From positions 1-64,000 of the forward strand of contig DIER01000016.1 of assembly GCA_002418725.1 (NCBI GenBank): DNA of 64,000 nucleotides. Direction: 5' to 3'. This document shows positions 1-8,382 of this stretch, piece by piece (the stretch's first letter is position 1; every line of letters starts with the position of its first letter). Both the position numbers and the translations under genes were made by a program. Below the pieces are notes generated by a model. That model saw only the letters and a program-made list of their open reading frames with translations, did no database searches and was not told where the DNA came from. The stretch is from Acholeplasmataceae bacterium UBA5769. Its GTDB lineage: Bacteria; Bacillota_I; Bacilli_A; Acholeplasmatales; Acholeplasmataceae.

Positions 1-56
1 AAGCAAGTATTCTTTTGGGTAGATAAAGTATTAAATTGGATATTTCATTAAATTGC

Positions 57-86
57 GATAAAAAAGACAAGAAATCATCTCGTCTT
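57..86 (-). terminator. second terminator-like hairpin beyond the capD-like gene
   Basis: On the minus strand the stem AAGAC-G-AGA / TCT-T-GTCTT (one G-T wobble, 5-nt loop) is followed directly by a run of six T. It lies about 150 nt past the terminator of the polysaccharide gene. It either backs up that terminator or ends a short unannotated transcript between 87 and 214. Confidence 0.5.
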
Positions 87-214
87 CAGCAATTTTAATA
101 AATTTTCATGTCAAGAGTGACATTCGTTTCATACCGACATACATAAGACCGACAGTCCTAACGAATAGCTGGATGTGTAATTTAATATAGAATCAGATTT
201 CAATATCTCTATCT

Positions 215-241
215 AACAAAAAGAGGTATCGTATACCTCTT
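215..241 (-). terminator. Rho-independent terminator of the capD-like gene
   Basis: Perfect 9-bp stem AAGAGGTAT/ATACCTCTT with a 3-nt loop (221-241) that overlaps the TAA stop, followed on the minus strand by TTTTTGTT. Confidence 0.85.
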
Positions 242-2102
242 ACTTTTGTTCAAACCCATTTCGTTTATAAGTCGTGATGACAGATGCTACAAATCCCTTA
301 ACATCCTCATTTTCTAAATCCTCTAAGGTATTCTTTATCTTATCAATTTCAAGCTCTTTTTCATTCACTTCTCTTTGTCTTTCGATGAAGATCTTTTTAT
401 TATCTGTTTTGCAGTGATCTTCATGGTTGTGATCGACCAAGAGCTCTTCAAAAAGCTTTTCTCCAGGTCGCAGACCCGTGAAGGTGATATCAATGTCCTT
501 ATAAGGCTTTAAGCCCGTTAAACTGATCATTTTCTCAGCTAAATCTTTAATCTTGACGGGTTCACCAATATCTAAAATAAAGATTTCACCGCCATTGGCG
601 TAAACACCACATTGTAGAATTAATCCGACAGCTTCAAGAATGGTCATAAAATATCTAGTGATATCTGGATGAGTGACCGTAACTGGACCACCATCTGCGA
701 TTTGTTTCTTAAACAAAGGAATGACACTACCATTAGAGCCTAACACATTACCAAATCTGACCGCAGAAAACTTCGTGACTTTCGCATGGTTTTGTTGTTC
801 CTGGATGATGAGTTCTGCATAACGCTTTGTAGCTCCCATCACGTTTGTTGATCTCACCGCTTTATCACTAGAGACTAAAACAAACTTCTTCACATCAAAC
901 TCACTGGAAAGACTTGCTGCATTATAGGTTCCAATCACATTGGTTCTCACCGCTTCAACTGCGCTATCTTCCATCAAGGGAACATGCTTATAAGCTGCAG
1001 CATGGAAGACTAAATCAGGTCTTACCATTTCAAAGATTTTCTTTAGACGTTCTCTATTATAAACACTTCCGATATAAACAGATAAGTTTAAATGTCTATC
1101 TTCTTTGCCATATTTTCGTAGTAACTCTTGTTGGATCTCATAAGCGTTATTTTCATAGATATCAAAGATGACTAAGTGTTTGGGATCAAATTCTGCAATT
1201 TGCCTGCAGAGTTCACTTCCGATTGATCCACCGCCACCGGTGACTAAAACAACTTTATCTTTAATAAATTCATTGATATCTTGATTATCCAAAATGATCT
1301 CATCACGATTTAATAAATCCTCAATACGAACATCGATAATGGTCGGTTTATTAGAATCGACATCACTCATGGAAAGAAGTCTCTTCATACGAACATTTTT
1401 CTCAGTGACTAAATTGATAAGTTCTGCCAATTGATCTTTAGGGTAATTATTGATTGCGATAATGATTTCTTCTGCGCGATAAGAATCGATATAATAACGA
1501 ACCGCACTGATTGGACCCACAATTTTGATGCCCATCAAACGTTTACCAATCTTATCAATGTCATCGTCTAGAAAAGCGACAGGAATATTATTTAAATCTT
1601 TGTTACGAATGATTTCTTTAACAACAATTTCACCTGCAGAGCCTGCACCTACAACAAGTGTGCGTCTACCCAGTGCTTGTTTCCATTCCACATTGGTTTT
1701 CACATATTGTACGATACGGTTGATCACACGGGGGATGGTGAGTAAACCTACTTCCATCACCGTGATAAAGAAATAAGCAGATTTATACATGAACTCGGTC
1801 TTTGTCACCGCAATGAAGATCACAATCGCGATATTGGTGATCATCGTCACAATCGCTATCTTAATGACATCTTCAAACCCAATGTGATTCTCGAGCATTC
1901 TGTACAACCCTGCAACATAAAAAATAAGCAATTTAAAGAAGATGACACCAGGTAGGGCAACCCATAGTTGTTCATACTTCACCGGAATCTCTAATACCAT
2001 GAACATAAAGATGGCCACTAAATAAGTGACAGTAATCATCATTAAATCGAAGAACATGTATTTAGCAATATATAGGAAACGGTTAAGCTTTGTATTCTTC
2101 AT
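240..2102 (-). CDS. CapD/FlaA1-family nucleoside-diphosphate-sugar dehydratase/epimerase (membrane)
   Basis: Long-form polysaccharide biosynthesis protein of about 620 residues. It probably acts on a UDP-sugar precursor for capsule or exopolysaccharide. Four hydrophobic segments fill the first ~120 residues. A first Rossmann motif (GAGSAGE) and a second (GGGGSIGSE) follow, as in WbpM/PglF/CapD. The catalytic region reads SSDKAV then MGATKRYAE, with Met where short SDR enzymes have Tyr; this Met is known in the UDP-GlcNAc 4,6-dehydratase group. The start is set at the ATG ending at 2102, preceded by GAGGG; an ATG ending at 2123 is in frame but lies close to the inferred transcription start and has no good ribosome site. 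Substrate is not determined. Confidence 0.88.
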   Translation of the reverse strand: MKNTKLNRFLYIAKYMFFDLMMITVTYLVAIFMFMVLEIPVKYEQLWVALPGVIFFKLLIFYVAGLYRMLENHIGFEDVIKIAIVTMITNIAIVIFIAVTKTEFMYKSAYFFITVMEVGLLTIPRVINRIVQYVKTNVEWKQALGRRTLVVGAGSAGEIVVKEIIRNKDLNNIPVAFLDDDIDKIGKRLMGIKIVGPISAVRYYIDSYRAEEIIIAINNYPKDQLAELINLVTEKNVRMKRLLSMSDVDSNKPTIIDVRIEDLLNRDEIILDNQDINEFIKDKVVLVTGGGGSIGSELCRQIAEFDPKHLVIFDIYENNAYEIQQELLRKYGKEDRHLNLSVYIGSVYNRERLKKIFEMVRPDLVFHAAAYKHVPLMEDSAVEAVRTNVIGTYNAASLSSEFDVKKFVLVSSDKAVRSTNVMGATKRYAELIIQEQQNHAKVTKFSAVRFGNVLGSNGSVIPLFKKQIADGGPVTVTHPDITRYFMTILEAVGLILQCGVYANGGEIFILDIGEPVKIKDLAEKMISLTGLKPYKDIDITFTGLRPGEKLFEELLVDHNHEDHCKTDNKKIFIERQREVNEKELEIDKIKNTLEDLENEDVKGFVASVITTYKRNGFEQK

Positions 2103-2140
2103 AGTGCCCTCAAATACTTTCATCTTTATTTCATAACTTA

Positions 2141-2169
2141 AGTATACACTGTTTTCAAGCGAAAACCAA
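2141..2169 (-). promoter_or_regulatory. sigma-A promoter of the capD-like gene
   Basis: TTGGTT (2164-2169), 17-bp spacer, TATACT (2141-2146), reading towards the CapD-like gene. Confidence 0.6.
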
Positions 2170-2249
2170 TGTTTTGAACTTAGAATTAATGCAATTAACC
2201 TAAATCTTTTTTATCATGACCATTCATCATGTTTATGATAACACATGAG

Positions 2250-2283
2250 AAGAAAAACGACAATGTGTGATGTCATTATCGTT
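2250..2283 (-). terminator. terminator of the response-regulator gene
   Basis: Minus-strand stem AACGATAATG/CATTGTCGTT (one T-G wobble, 8-nt loop) followed by TTTTTCTTCT, 13 nt after the stop codon. Confidence 0.7.
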
Positions 2284-2296
2284 TAATGAAAACGCA

Positions 2297-3001
2297 TTAC
2301 TGTTTTATATGTGTTTCACAAAGTGATAAGTTGAGACGATATCCTAGTCCCCAAACGGTTTCAATCAAGTCAGTGTTTGGTTCGCAAGATAGTTTTTTTC
2401 TTAAACGTGTGATGTGAATGCCCAGCGCATTATCGGTTGCTGAAGAATCTTCATCCCACACATAATGGATGATTTTATCTTTAGAAACGACGGTTTCACG
2501 ATGTTCAACTAAAATCTGGAAAATCTTAAATTCAACATTGGTTAAAGGGATATGCTTCCCATCAATCAACACTTCACGATTATCGATGTGAAGTGTCAGT
2601 CTTCCATATCGCATAATGTTTGGATGTCCTCTTTTAACCTGATGTAAAAATCTCAAAACCGCCTTAATGCGTGCTGAGACTAAACTTGCATTAAAAGGTA
2701 ACTCGATATGTCCTTCTGAACCATACCCTAAAAGCTCCGTGATTTGATCGTGCGTATGTCCTTCTGAGAAAAGATATAGCGGACATACCGAACGTTTTTT
2801 AAACTCTTGAATACGCATGATGTTTTCTGTATTCTCTTTGTCAAGATGTAATAGAATAAAATCGTATTGTCTTATCTCATCAAGTGATCGAAACAATTCG
2901 TCACTGCCATAGTGGTACACACTAAAAAATTCTTTTCTTAAGTGGTCTGTTAATTCACTAAATGGCGATGGGTCCTCACTAACAACTAAAATATTATACA
3001 C
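2297..3001 (-). CDS. OmpR/PhoB-type transcription factor with a degenerate receiver domain
   Basis: The protein has 234 residues. Residues 1-120 have the receiver fold pattern and 125-230 form an OmpR-type winged helix (VEFKIFQIL, VVSKDKIIHYVW, HITRLRKKL). The acidic pocket is broken: the phospho-acceptor position reads ILLHLDKE, with His52 in place of Asp, and the usual KPF motif reads ELPF (residues 100-103), so the conserved Lys is Leu. Phosphorylation by a kinase is therefore unlikely, and no histidine kinase gene is nearby. Start is GTG, fixed by a strong AAGGGGAGG upstream. It sits between two exopolysaccharide units, so it may regulate them (inference). Confidence 0.85.
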   Translation of the reverse strand: MYNILVVSEDPSPFSELTDHLRKEFFSVYHYGSDELFRSLDEIRQYDFILLHLDKENTENIMRIQEFKKRSVCPLYLFSEGHTHDQITELLGYGSEGHIELPFNASLVSARIKAVLRFLHQVKRGHPNIMRYGRLTLHIDNREVLIDGKHIPLTNVEFKIFQILVEHRETVVSKDKIIHYVWDEDSSATDNALGIHITRLRKKLSCEPNTDLIETVWGLGYRLNLSLCETHIKQ

Positions 3002-3025
3002 TACACTTGCCTCCCCTTGTAAATG

Positions 3026-3041
3026 TAATCTTATTATAGGC
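3026..3041 (-). promoter_or_regulatory. -10 region of the response-regulator gene
   Basis: A minus-strand TATAAT lies in CCTATAATAAG about 30 nt upstream of the GTG start. No convincing -35 hexamer is present at 17 bp. Confidence 0.4.
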
Positions 3042-3077
3042 TATGAATTCATTCTCAAATCATTCAAAAAAACATTA

Positions 3078-3091
3078 TGAAAACGTTTCCA
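3078..3091. promoter_or_regulatory. cre-like CcpA site
   Basis: TGAAAACGTTTCCA matches the Gram-positive catabolite-responsive element pattern TGWAANCGNTNWCA except at one position. It lies about 40 bp upstream of the response-regulator -10 region. Whether CcpA exists here cannot be seen from the window. Confidence 0.4.
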
Positions 3092-3184
3092 CACACTTAA
3101 TTTTGAATGATTTCAGAAATTTATCATCTATTTCATTCAAAGCATGATAAACTTTTTTTCATTTACTATCCGTGAAATTTAAAC

Positions 3185-3883
3185 TTATGCCTTATAACTG
3201 TAATAATAATTCATGTAGCCATGCTCTCTTTTTTGAACACGTGTCATGACACTTCCAATAATGTTTGCTCCATTTTGCTTAAGGTCACTGATCACTCTTT
3301 CGGCAACATCGGTCTTCGCTTCTCTTGCGGCAATAACAATGATCATACCATCGACAAACGAACTGATGATTGATGCATCAGCAACCGCAGTCATCGGTGG
3401 TGTGTCGATGATGATCCGGTCATATTTATGTCTTAAATCCTGCATTAAAGCCTTGAGGGCGTCACTCATCAAAAATTCTGCTGGATACGGAAGTTTTGTT
3501 CCTGAGGTTAAGATATCTAGATAGGGATCTATGGTTTGCACAGCTTGATCAATCTCAAGTTTATGGGTGATCATTTCTGATAAACCAATCTGATTAATTT
3601 TTTTAAAGCCGCGATGAATTTTAGGTTTTCTTAAGTCCATGTCAATGAGTAACGTCTTCATCCCACTTTGTGCATAAACGGTCGCTAAGTTAATTGACGT
3701 TACCGTTTTCCCCTCCATAGCCATGGTTGAGGTTAATGCAATCGTTTTGATCTCTTTGTTAAAGTTAGAGAGTTCAATATTTGTTCTAAGTTTTCGATAT
3801 TGTTCGGTGATAATTGAATGAGGTTCTTTACTTGAGATGGGAATATAACTTCCGAGTTGATCGACTTTCTTTTTTAAATTCAT
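3185..3883 (-). CDS. cpsD: CpsD/CapB-family tyrosine autokinase
   Basis: Cytoplasmic bacterial tyrosine kinase of 232 residues that, with its membrane activator CpsC, controls polysaccharide polymerisation. The P-loop reads TSTMAMEGKT (51-60), Walker A' is LLIDMDLRKP (78-87), and Walker B is RIIIDTPP. The last ten residues carry a tyrosine cluster (YMNYYYSY), the autophosphorylation tail of the family. It overlaps cpsC by 4 bp (ATGA) and is the last gene of a cpsB-cpsC-cpsD unit. All key motifs are present. Confidence 0.93.
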   Translation of the reverse strand: MNLKKKVDQLGSYIPISSKEPHSIITEQYRKLRTNIELSNFNKEIKTIALTSTMAMEGKTVTSINLATVYAQSGMKTLLIDMDLRKPKIHRGFKKINQIGLSEMITHKLEIDQAVQTIDPYLDILTSGTKLPYPAEFLMSDALKALMQDLRHKYDRIIIDTPPMTAVADASIISSFVDGMIIVIAAREAKTDVAERVISDLKQNGANIIGSVMTRVQKREHGYMNYYYSYKA

Positions 3884-4578
3884 AGTTTTTCAATCTCCTC
3901 TTCCATCGTATAATCCGGAATAATAGCTAGCAATCTGAGTCCTAATTTTCTTTCAATATCGAGTGGTGATTTTAATGTTTTATCAAAGAGTTCAATCATA
4001 AAGACAATACCGACCCCAACAATACCACCAAGCAGTACACCAATCACGACATAAAGCAATCGGTTGGGTCCACTAGGATTTTCAGGTGTGGTTGCGACAT
4101 CTAAAATCTCAATGTTATCAAAACCATCGAAATTGAGTGAAACCTCTTGCATCACAAGCACGGTTTTATTCGCGATTTCTTTAGCTTCTACTTTGTCTTT
4201 TGCAACTACAGCAAGTTTAATGACTGGAGTATCTTGGACACCAGAGATGGTCATCATCTCCCTCAAACGATCATTAGATACATTAAGTCCAAGTTCTTCC
4301 TTGACTCGGGAAATCACGAGATCACTTTTGGCAAGTTCGGTATAAGTCTTGGTCAATTTTTGTGAGAAGTTAAAATTTTGTTCATTGGATTGTTGTTCGT
4401 TACTGACGAGCACAATCATCGATGTTCTTGCTGTGTATTCATCATCTAGTATCATGTAGGCAAACATGAAAGCTATACCGAAACCTAAGATGGTTGAGAA
4501 GACGATGATATACCATCGACTCAGAAGCATCTTAAAGAGTGTACCTAAATCAATTTCTGTCTGATAGTCTTTTTCCAC
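3880..4578 (-). CDS. cpsC: CpsC/Wzz-type chain-length regulator and kinase activator
   Basis: This 232-residue membrane protein has two transmembrane segments, at about 19-40 and 172-196, bracketing an extracellular Wzz-type domain, with a PxxP-like stretch (PENPSGPN) just before the second segment. Proteins of this family determine polysaccharide chain length and activate the adjacent tyrosine kinase through a short cytoplasmic tail. The start is GTG with AAAGGA 9 nt upstream. It is translationally coupled to cpsD and follows cpsB by 5 bp. Confidence 0.9.
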   Translation of the reverse strand: MEKDYQTEIDLGTLFKMLLSRWYIIVFSTILGFGIAFMFAYMILDDEYTARTSMIVLVSNEQQSNEQNFNFSQKLTKTYTELAKSDLVISRVKEELGLNVSNDRLREMMTISGVQDTPVIKLAVVAKDKVEAKEIANKTVLVMQEVSLNFDGFDNIEILDVATTPENPSGPNRLLYVVIGVLLGGIVGVGIVFMIELFDKTLKSPLDIERKLGLRLLAIIPDYTMEEEIEKL

Positions 4579-4583
4579 AAGTG

Positions 4584-5297
4584 TTAATTCCTTTCGTTGG
4601 CAGGTTCTTGGATACCGATAATTTTGGATGGGTTATCGACGAAAAGCGTTTGAGCTGTTTCATTGCCCATGGTTTTACTGACATATGCAAAACTTTTTTT
4701 CATGGTTAAGAGTGTTTCCATATGATGTGCATCAGATGCAACAACATCAATCAGTCCTTGTCTTAACAAGCGTTTAGCAATTCTAGAAGCGCGATCAAAC
4801 TTCCATGGAAGCAGATGACTAGATGACACTTGCATCAGCGCACCTTCCGCTTTTAACTGTTTTAAATCATGAAAATTTAAATAGGAAATTCGTTCTGGAT
4901 GTGCAACAATCACTTTATATCCTGAGTGCCTTAAATCATAGAGAATCTCAGAGACATCTGCTCTACGCATAGAAAAATCGATTAAGACATAAGTGCTACC
5001 CTCCAGGGTATAACCTTGTTTAATCGTTTTGACGAGATGATCGTGTTCATCGATTTCTGCACCCAAAAAAAGATGAAGTGAAAGACCCAGTTGTTTGATC
5101 TTATCCTTCAACATATTGAAATGCGTTTCCGTCAATTCTTTTGAGGTTTTAAAACCTCTAAAAAGTGAAACATGTGGTGTCAAAACAATGGCATTGATTC
5201 CGATTTCATGCGCTTTAATCAACATGTTGACTGCTTCGTCAACAGTAGATGCGCCATCATCAACACCATGCAGAATATGTGTGTGTAAATCGACCAT
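4584..5297 (-). CDS. cpsB: CpsB/CapC-type PHP-domain tyrosine phosphatase
   Basis: Manganese-dependent phosphotyrosine phosphatase of 237 residues, expected to dephosphorylate CpsD. The PHP signature starts the protein (DLHTHILHGVDDGA, His5 and His7). Further metal ligands are present in VLTPH, VAHPER and ASDAHH. Length and motif order match Gram-positive CpsB/YwqE. First gene of the operon, with AAGGGGAT as ribosome site and a good promoter just upstream. Confidence 0.93.
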   Translation of the reverse strand: MVDLHTHILHGVDDGASTVDEAVNMLIKAHEIGINAIVLTPHVSLFRGFKTSKELTETHFNMLKDKIKQLGLSLHLFLGAEIDEHDHLVKTIKQGYTLEGSTYVLIDFSMRRADVSEILYDLRHSGYKVIVAHPERISYLNFHDLKQLKAEGALMQVSSSHLLPWKFDRASRIAKRLLRQGLIDVVASDAHHMETLLTMKKSFAYVSKTMGNETAQTLFVDNPSKIIGIQEPANERN

Positions 5298-5331
5298 TGT
5301 AGAAATCCCCTTATTCTCATGTCCATATTAT

Positions 5332-5360
5332 CTTATAATTCTACTAAAAAACTATTTCAA
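5332..5360 (-). promoter_or_regulatory. sigma-A promoter of cpsBCD
   Basis: TTGAAA (5355-5360), 17-bp spacer, TATAAG (5332-5337). Transcription would start about 28 nt before the cpsB start codon. Confidence 0.7.
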
Positions 5361-5500
5361 TTATCTTTCATTGTAAATAAGTAATTAAGAAACATGAAGG
5401 AAACATGAAAAAAGAAAAGGGGATTTATCACCTTTGACATTATATACATGATAATGTATCTAATAGGGTAGTGATGAGGTTATAAAAATAAAAAAAAGAT

Positions 5501-5980
5501 TTAACGAAATCTTTCTTTCAATGAAATAACGTAACAATTTAAAACCGTTAAGCCAAAAACGTAATAAATATGGTCTTTTGGCACATGTCGGTGTTCTTCA
5601 ACAAGTCTTCCTCCAACCTTTAAGACAGACTTGATTGAACTCAAATTATGTGGATCACACGTGACGAGTAAGTGCTCATAACCGTGTTCTTTTGCGAGTT
5701 CAATGATCAGTTGAAGTGCGTAATAACTGTAACCATGTCCTCTAAATCCCTCATCGATGGTATAGCCAATGTGACCGTGAATATCGGTGTAATCGTTATA
5801 GCCCAACCGGAGAGTAATCGACCCTATTTTTTGAGATCCAAGCATAATAAAAAAACAATAATGAGGGAGATCTGTTTCTGTTTCACGTGGATAAAAACCC
5901 TGTAGTTTTAAGGAAACCACAGGTCCTTGAATGAAATCTGTATGGAGTAGTTTATCATGAATCAAACAGTCGTAGCTCAT
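5501..5980 (-). CDS. GNAT-family N-acetyltransferase
   Basis: This 159-residue acyl-CoA-dependent acetyltransferase has an IGYTIDEGFRGHGY segment carrying the acetyl-CoA pyrophosphate-binding loop (R-G-H-G-Y). A later PHNLSSIKSVLKVGG segment is typical of the RimJ/RimL-like subgroup. The substrate cannot be told. AAGGAG precedes the ATG. It is the last gene of a tight four-gene run beginning at 8201. No clean terminator follows; the next 200 bases hold only AT-rich palindromes (for example 5444-5459). Confidence 0.85.
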   Translation of the reverse strand: MSYDCLIHDKLLHTDFIQGPVVSLKLQGFYPRETETDLPHYCFFIMLGSQKIGSITLRLGYNDYTDIHGHIGYTIDEGFRGHGYSYYALQLIIELAKEHGYEHLLVTCDPHNLSSIKSVLKVGGRLVEEHRHVPKDHIYYVFGLTVLNCYVISLKERFR

Positions 5981-5989
5981 AAAACTCCT

Positions 5990-6676
5990 TTAGAGAAAAA
6001 ATAGACTATAAGCAATCAGTATTTGGGCACCATAATAGGTCATAAGATTTAGCGCAATCAACCACTTCTTGTTTTGATTTTGGAAGTAGATAGGTGCTAA
6101 GATAAGATCAGATAATCCAAAGAGAAGAGCTCCTATCATAAAGAGTAAGAAAAACATCTGCTCTGTGTTTAAAAGATAAAAGATGACAGTTTGTCCAATC
6201 ATCGTAAAAATCAAGAAAGCGTAAACATATGCAGGGATACGTGCTTTACCCATCTCAAACTTTAAGAGGTAACTCATATAAATGACAACACCTGATACGA
6301 TAATCCCAATCAAAAAAGATAACCAAGAAAGTTCCATGAAAGGTATCTCACTTAACCCTAAAAGATAACTAAAATGTCCTAAACTAAAGAAGATGATCCC
6401 AAATACGATGATCTTTTTATCCTCTACCAAAGGTCTTAGTGGTCTTAAGGCTAAGACCAGATCTCCAATCAAGCCTGAAGTTAAACCAATCAAAACCCAA
6501 GGAACCATGGGATGAAGGATACCTGAATTCTCTGAGAATGCGAATACCCCTAACATGATAAAAGAAAGACTTGCCAGTGCTTTAGCAACGATTGCAGTCA
6601 AGGGATCACGGTTCATTTCAACAACGATATAAAGGATAGCCATTAGGATGGCAAATACCAAAATCACATGGATCAT
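5990..6676 (-). CDS. YhhN/TMEM86-family membrane protein (putative lysoplasmalogenase)
   Basis: This 228-residue protein is almost entirely hydrophobic, with about eight membrane segments. The family signatures LIGDLVLA, FFSLGHFSYLLG and GALLFGLSDLILA are recognisable. Family members in animals hydrolyse lysoplasmalogen; bacterial function is largely untested, so the activity is inference. AAGGAG precedes the ATG. It lies 9 bp upstream of the acetyltransferase gene and 4 bp downstream of an unknown membrane protein gene. Confidence 0.75.
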   Translation of the reverse strand: MIHVILVFAILMAILYIVVEMNRDPLTAIVAKALASLSFIMLGVFAFSENSGILHPMVPWVLIGLTSGLIGDLVLALRPLRPLVEDKKIIVFGIIFFSLGHFSYLLGLSEIPFMELSWLSFLIGIIVSGVVIYMSYLLKFEMGKARIPAYVYAFLIFTMIGQTVIFYLLNTEQMFFLLFMIGALLFGLSDLILAPIYFQNQNKKWLIALNLMTYYGAQILIAYSLFFL

Positions 6677-6680
6677 GTTT

Positions 6681-7256
6681 TTACTCCTTTGTGTCTTTAA
6701 AATAAAGATCAGATGCTAAAAACCGCGTAAATATTTTCTGTCTGATTTTAATTTCATGTGTATCAAAGAAAAACAGTGAAAAAGCTTCCCATAACAAAAA
6801 CCAACCTCCAATAAAGAAGCCTTCAATCATGATGTTGGTTAATAGCGATAGAAACTGTACGTTTCTTAAGAGATAAGCAGCACTTAAAAAGATCAGTGAG
6901 ACGATCACATAGACCAAAAGTCTACGATAGTTTCTTCTCAGTTGTTTTTCAATCACTGACATCACCACTTTAAAGTTGCTCATCACGGAAGTAATACTTT
7001 TAAATTCTTTATCCAAATCTCTTTTTTCTTTTGGCATATAAAAACAGAGTTCTAGTTTTTCTTTGATGGGAATCTCTGTGCCTGCTTGTTCAAGATAGTC
7101 CATCAGTTCAGGTTCAAGATCTTTACGTCTTAACGGGGATGCATCCCAACCATTAAAAAGCTCACTGTAATCATCTAATGAGATTTCAATCAGATAAGCT
7201 TTGGTCTCTGGATTTGTGTTGTAGAGATAGATGGCTTCATTTTTCTTGTGTTTCAT
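6681..7256 (-). CDS. conserved two-TM membrane protein of unknown function
   Basis: I recognise the pattern of a widespread uncharacterised clostridial-type protein but no function. Residues 1-105 are soluble and charged (a Y-L-I-E-I-S-L-D-D-Y start, then a PLRRKDLEPELMDYLE stretch). Two hydrophobic helices (about 112-132 and 140-162) enclose a short loop, with EGFFIGGWFLLWEAFSLFFF in the second. The C-terminal tail is basic. It lies within the run 8201 to 5501, with a 21-bp gap to the gene upstream. Confidence 0.7.
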   Translation of the reverse strand: MKHKKNEAIYLYNTNPETKAYLIEISLDDYSELFNGWDASPLRRKDLEPELMDYLEQAGTEIPIKEKLELCFYMPKEKRDLDKEFKSITSVMSNFKVVMSVIEKQLRRNYRRLLVYVIVSLIFLSAAYLLRNVQFLSLLTNIMIEGFFIGGWFLLWEAFSLFFFDTHEIKIRQKIFTRFLASDLYFKDTKE

Positions 7257-7277
7257 AACATAACCTTTTACTTTCTT

Positions 7278-8201
7278 TTATACCTCTAACTTTATGAGTT
7301 TTTCATAAAGAGGTCTTCTAAAATGTTTCAATACTTTTAATGCTCTTAAGGTGTTGAACATGCCATACCTTCCTTCTTCAAGTTTGAAATGAAGTTTTCC
7401 TGGTATCGCACTTCCCTTAGGCATAAAGGGACCTTTCATTTGAGCGATAACTAAATTAATCGCGTCTGTCATTCTCAAATCATCGGGATAACCAATCTCT
7501 ACAAAAAACTCAAGGGCACGAAGGATATCATATTTCCAACGCGGAGGATAGCTAGGTTTAACCATGGCTTCATGAATCGGTTCTTTTGTTTCATGGGCTT
7601 GATAAAGATGTCTTTTTAATAAGGTTTGAATCGCCGTTAACATACTGATTTTAACCTCATTGATTTTGTAGCTATACCCTGCTTTTTGGTAGTGATGAAG
7701 ACCCTCTAGGACAGACAGTGTGGTATGCACCGATGAAATTCTTGGTGCTGGTTTTCTTTCCCAATCACAGTTCCAACCCCCATCAGGCATGATGTGAGCT
7801 AAGATATAATCGATCATTTCATGGAGCTTTGAATCTTTTGATTTCCCGTAAGATGCTAAACCAAGGAGCATGCCAACCACACACATGTCTTGATGACGAA
7901 GTGTATGATATTGTCCTTGTTCTTTCCATTCTTTATCGAGAAGTGTCGCTAAGGCTTCCTGATATACCGGATGTTTCGGATCGATCTCCATATACATCAG
8001 TTCTAACATGGTGTAATGTGTAGAAATCCATTTGGGTGAATAAACACCTTCCCATGTTCTTGAGATAGGGTTGTATAAATCTAAATAACGTTTGATATAA
8101 GACGTTTCGATAAAAGGAACTTTTTCATTTAACAAATGAATTTTTGTCAAACGTTCAATCACGGGATCATGACTTAATAGGATGTCGATCACTGTCATCA
8201 T
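7278..8201 (-). CDS. alpha/alpha-toroid (prenyltransferase/squalene-oxidase-like repeat) protein
   Basis: This 307-residue protein has helical repeats of the terpenoid-cyclase/prenyltransferase toroid type, most clearly IMPDGGWNCDWER and SVHTTLSVLEGL. The cyclase DxDD acid motif is not seen, so it is probably not a terpene cyclase; a binding or unknown enzymatic role is as likely. The start has two ATGs in a row behind AGGTGAA. First gene of a four-gene run with a TTGTAT/TATACT promoter. Confidence 0.65.
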   Translation of the reverse strand: MMTVIDILLSHDPVIERLTKIHLLNEKVPFIETSYIKRYLDLYNPISRTWEGVYSPKWISTHYTMLELMYMEIDPKHPVYQEALATLLDKEWKEQGQYHTLRHQDMCVVGMLLGLASYGKSKDSKLHEMIDYILAHIMPDGGWNCDWERKPAPRISSVHTTLSVLEGLHHYQKAGYSYKINEVKISMLTAIQTLLKRHLYQAHETKEPIHEAMVKPSYPPRWKYDILRALEFFVEIGYPDDLRMTDAINLVIAQMKGPFMPKGSAIPGKLHFKLEEGRYGMFNTLRALKVLKHFRRPLYEKLIKLEV

Positions 8202-8289
8202 TTCACCTACTTTTAAAAACGTTCACACGCATAAAAAAGCCATGTGAAAAAACATCATGCATGAATCTATCACTTATTCTTACTTCTTT

Positions 8290-8319
8290 AGTATACCGTA
8301 AAACCTTTGGTTTATACAA
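8290..8319 (-). promoter_or_regulatory. sigma-A promoter of the toroid-protein operon
   Basis: TTGTAT (8314-8319), 18-bp spacer, TATACT (8290-8295). The resulting leader of about 80 nt contains a weak TTCACA/TGTGAA hairpin. Confidence 0.5.
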
Positions 8320-8334
8320 AACTTTAAGCATTTA

Positions 8335-8364
8335 GACAAAAGGACATCGTGTAGATGCCCTTTT
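8335..8364 (-). terminator. terminator downstream of the 253-residue gene
   Basis: Minus-strand stem AAAAGGGCATC/GATGTCCTTTT (11 bp, one G-T wobble, 5-nt loop) ending in TTTTGTCT, 19 nt past the stop codon at 8383. Confidence 0.75.
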
Positions 8365-8382
8365 TAGTGTTTTATCAATCTT

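Noticed and set aside
5434..5462. Plus-strand TTGACA at 5434-5439 as a promoter
   Set aside because: No acceptable -10 at 16-18 bp and no plus-strand gene downstream; the real promoter here is the minus-strand cpsB promoter at 5332-5360.
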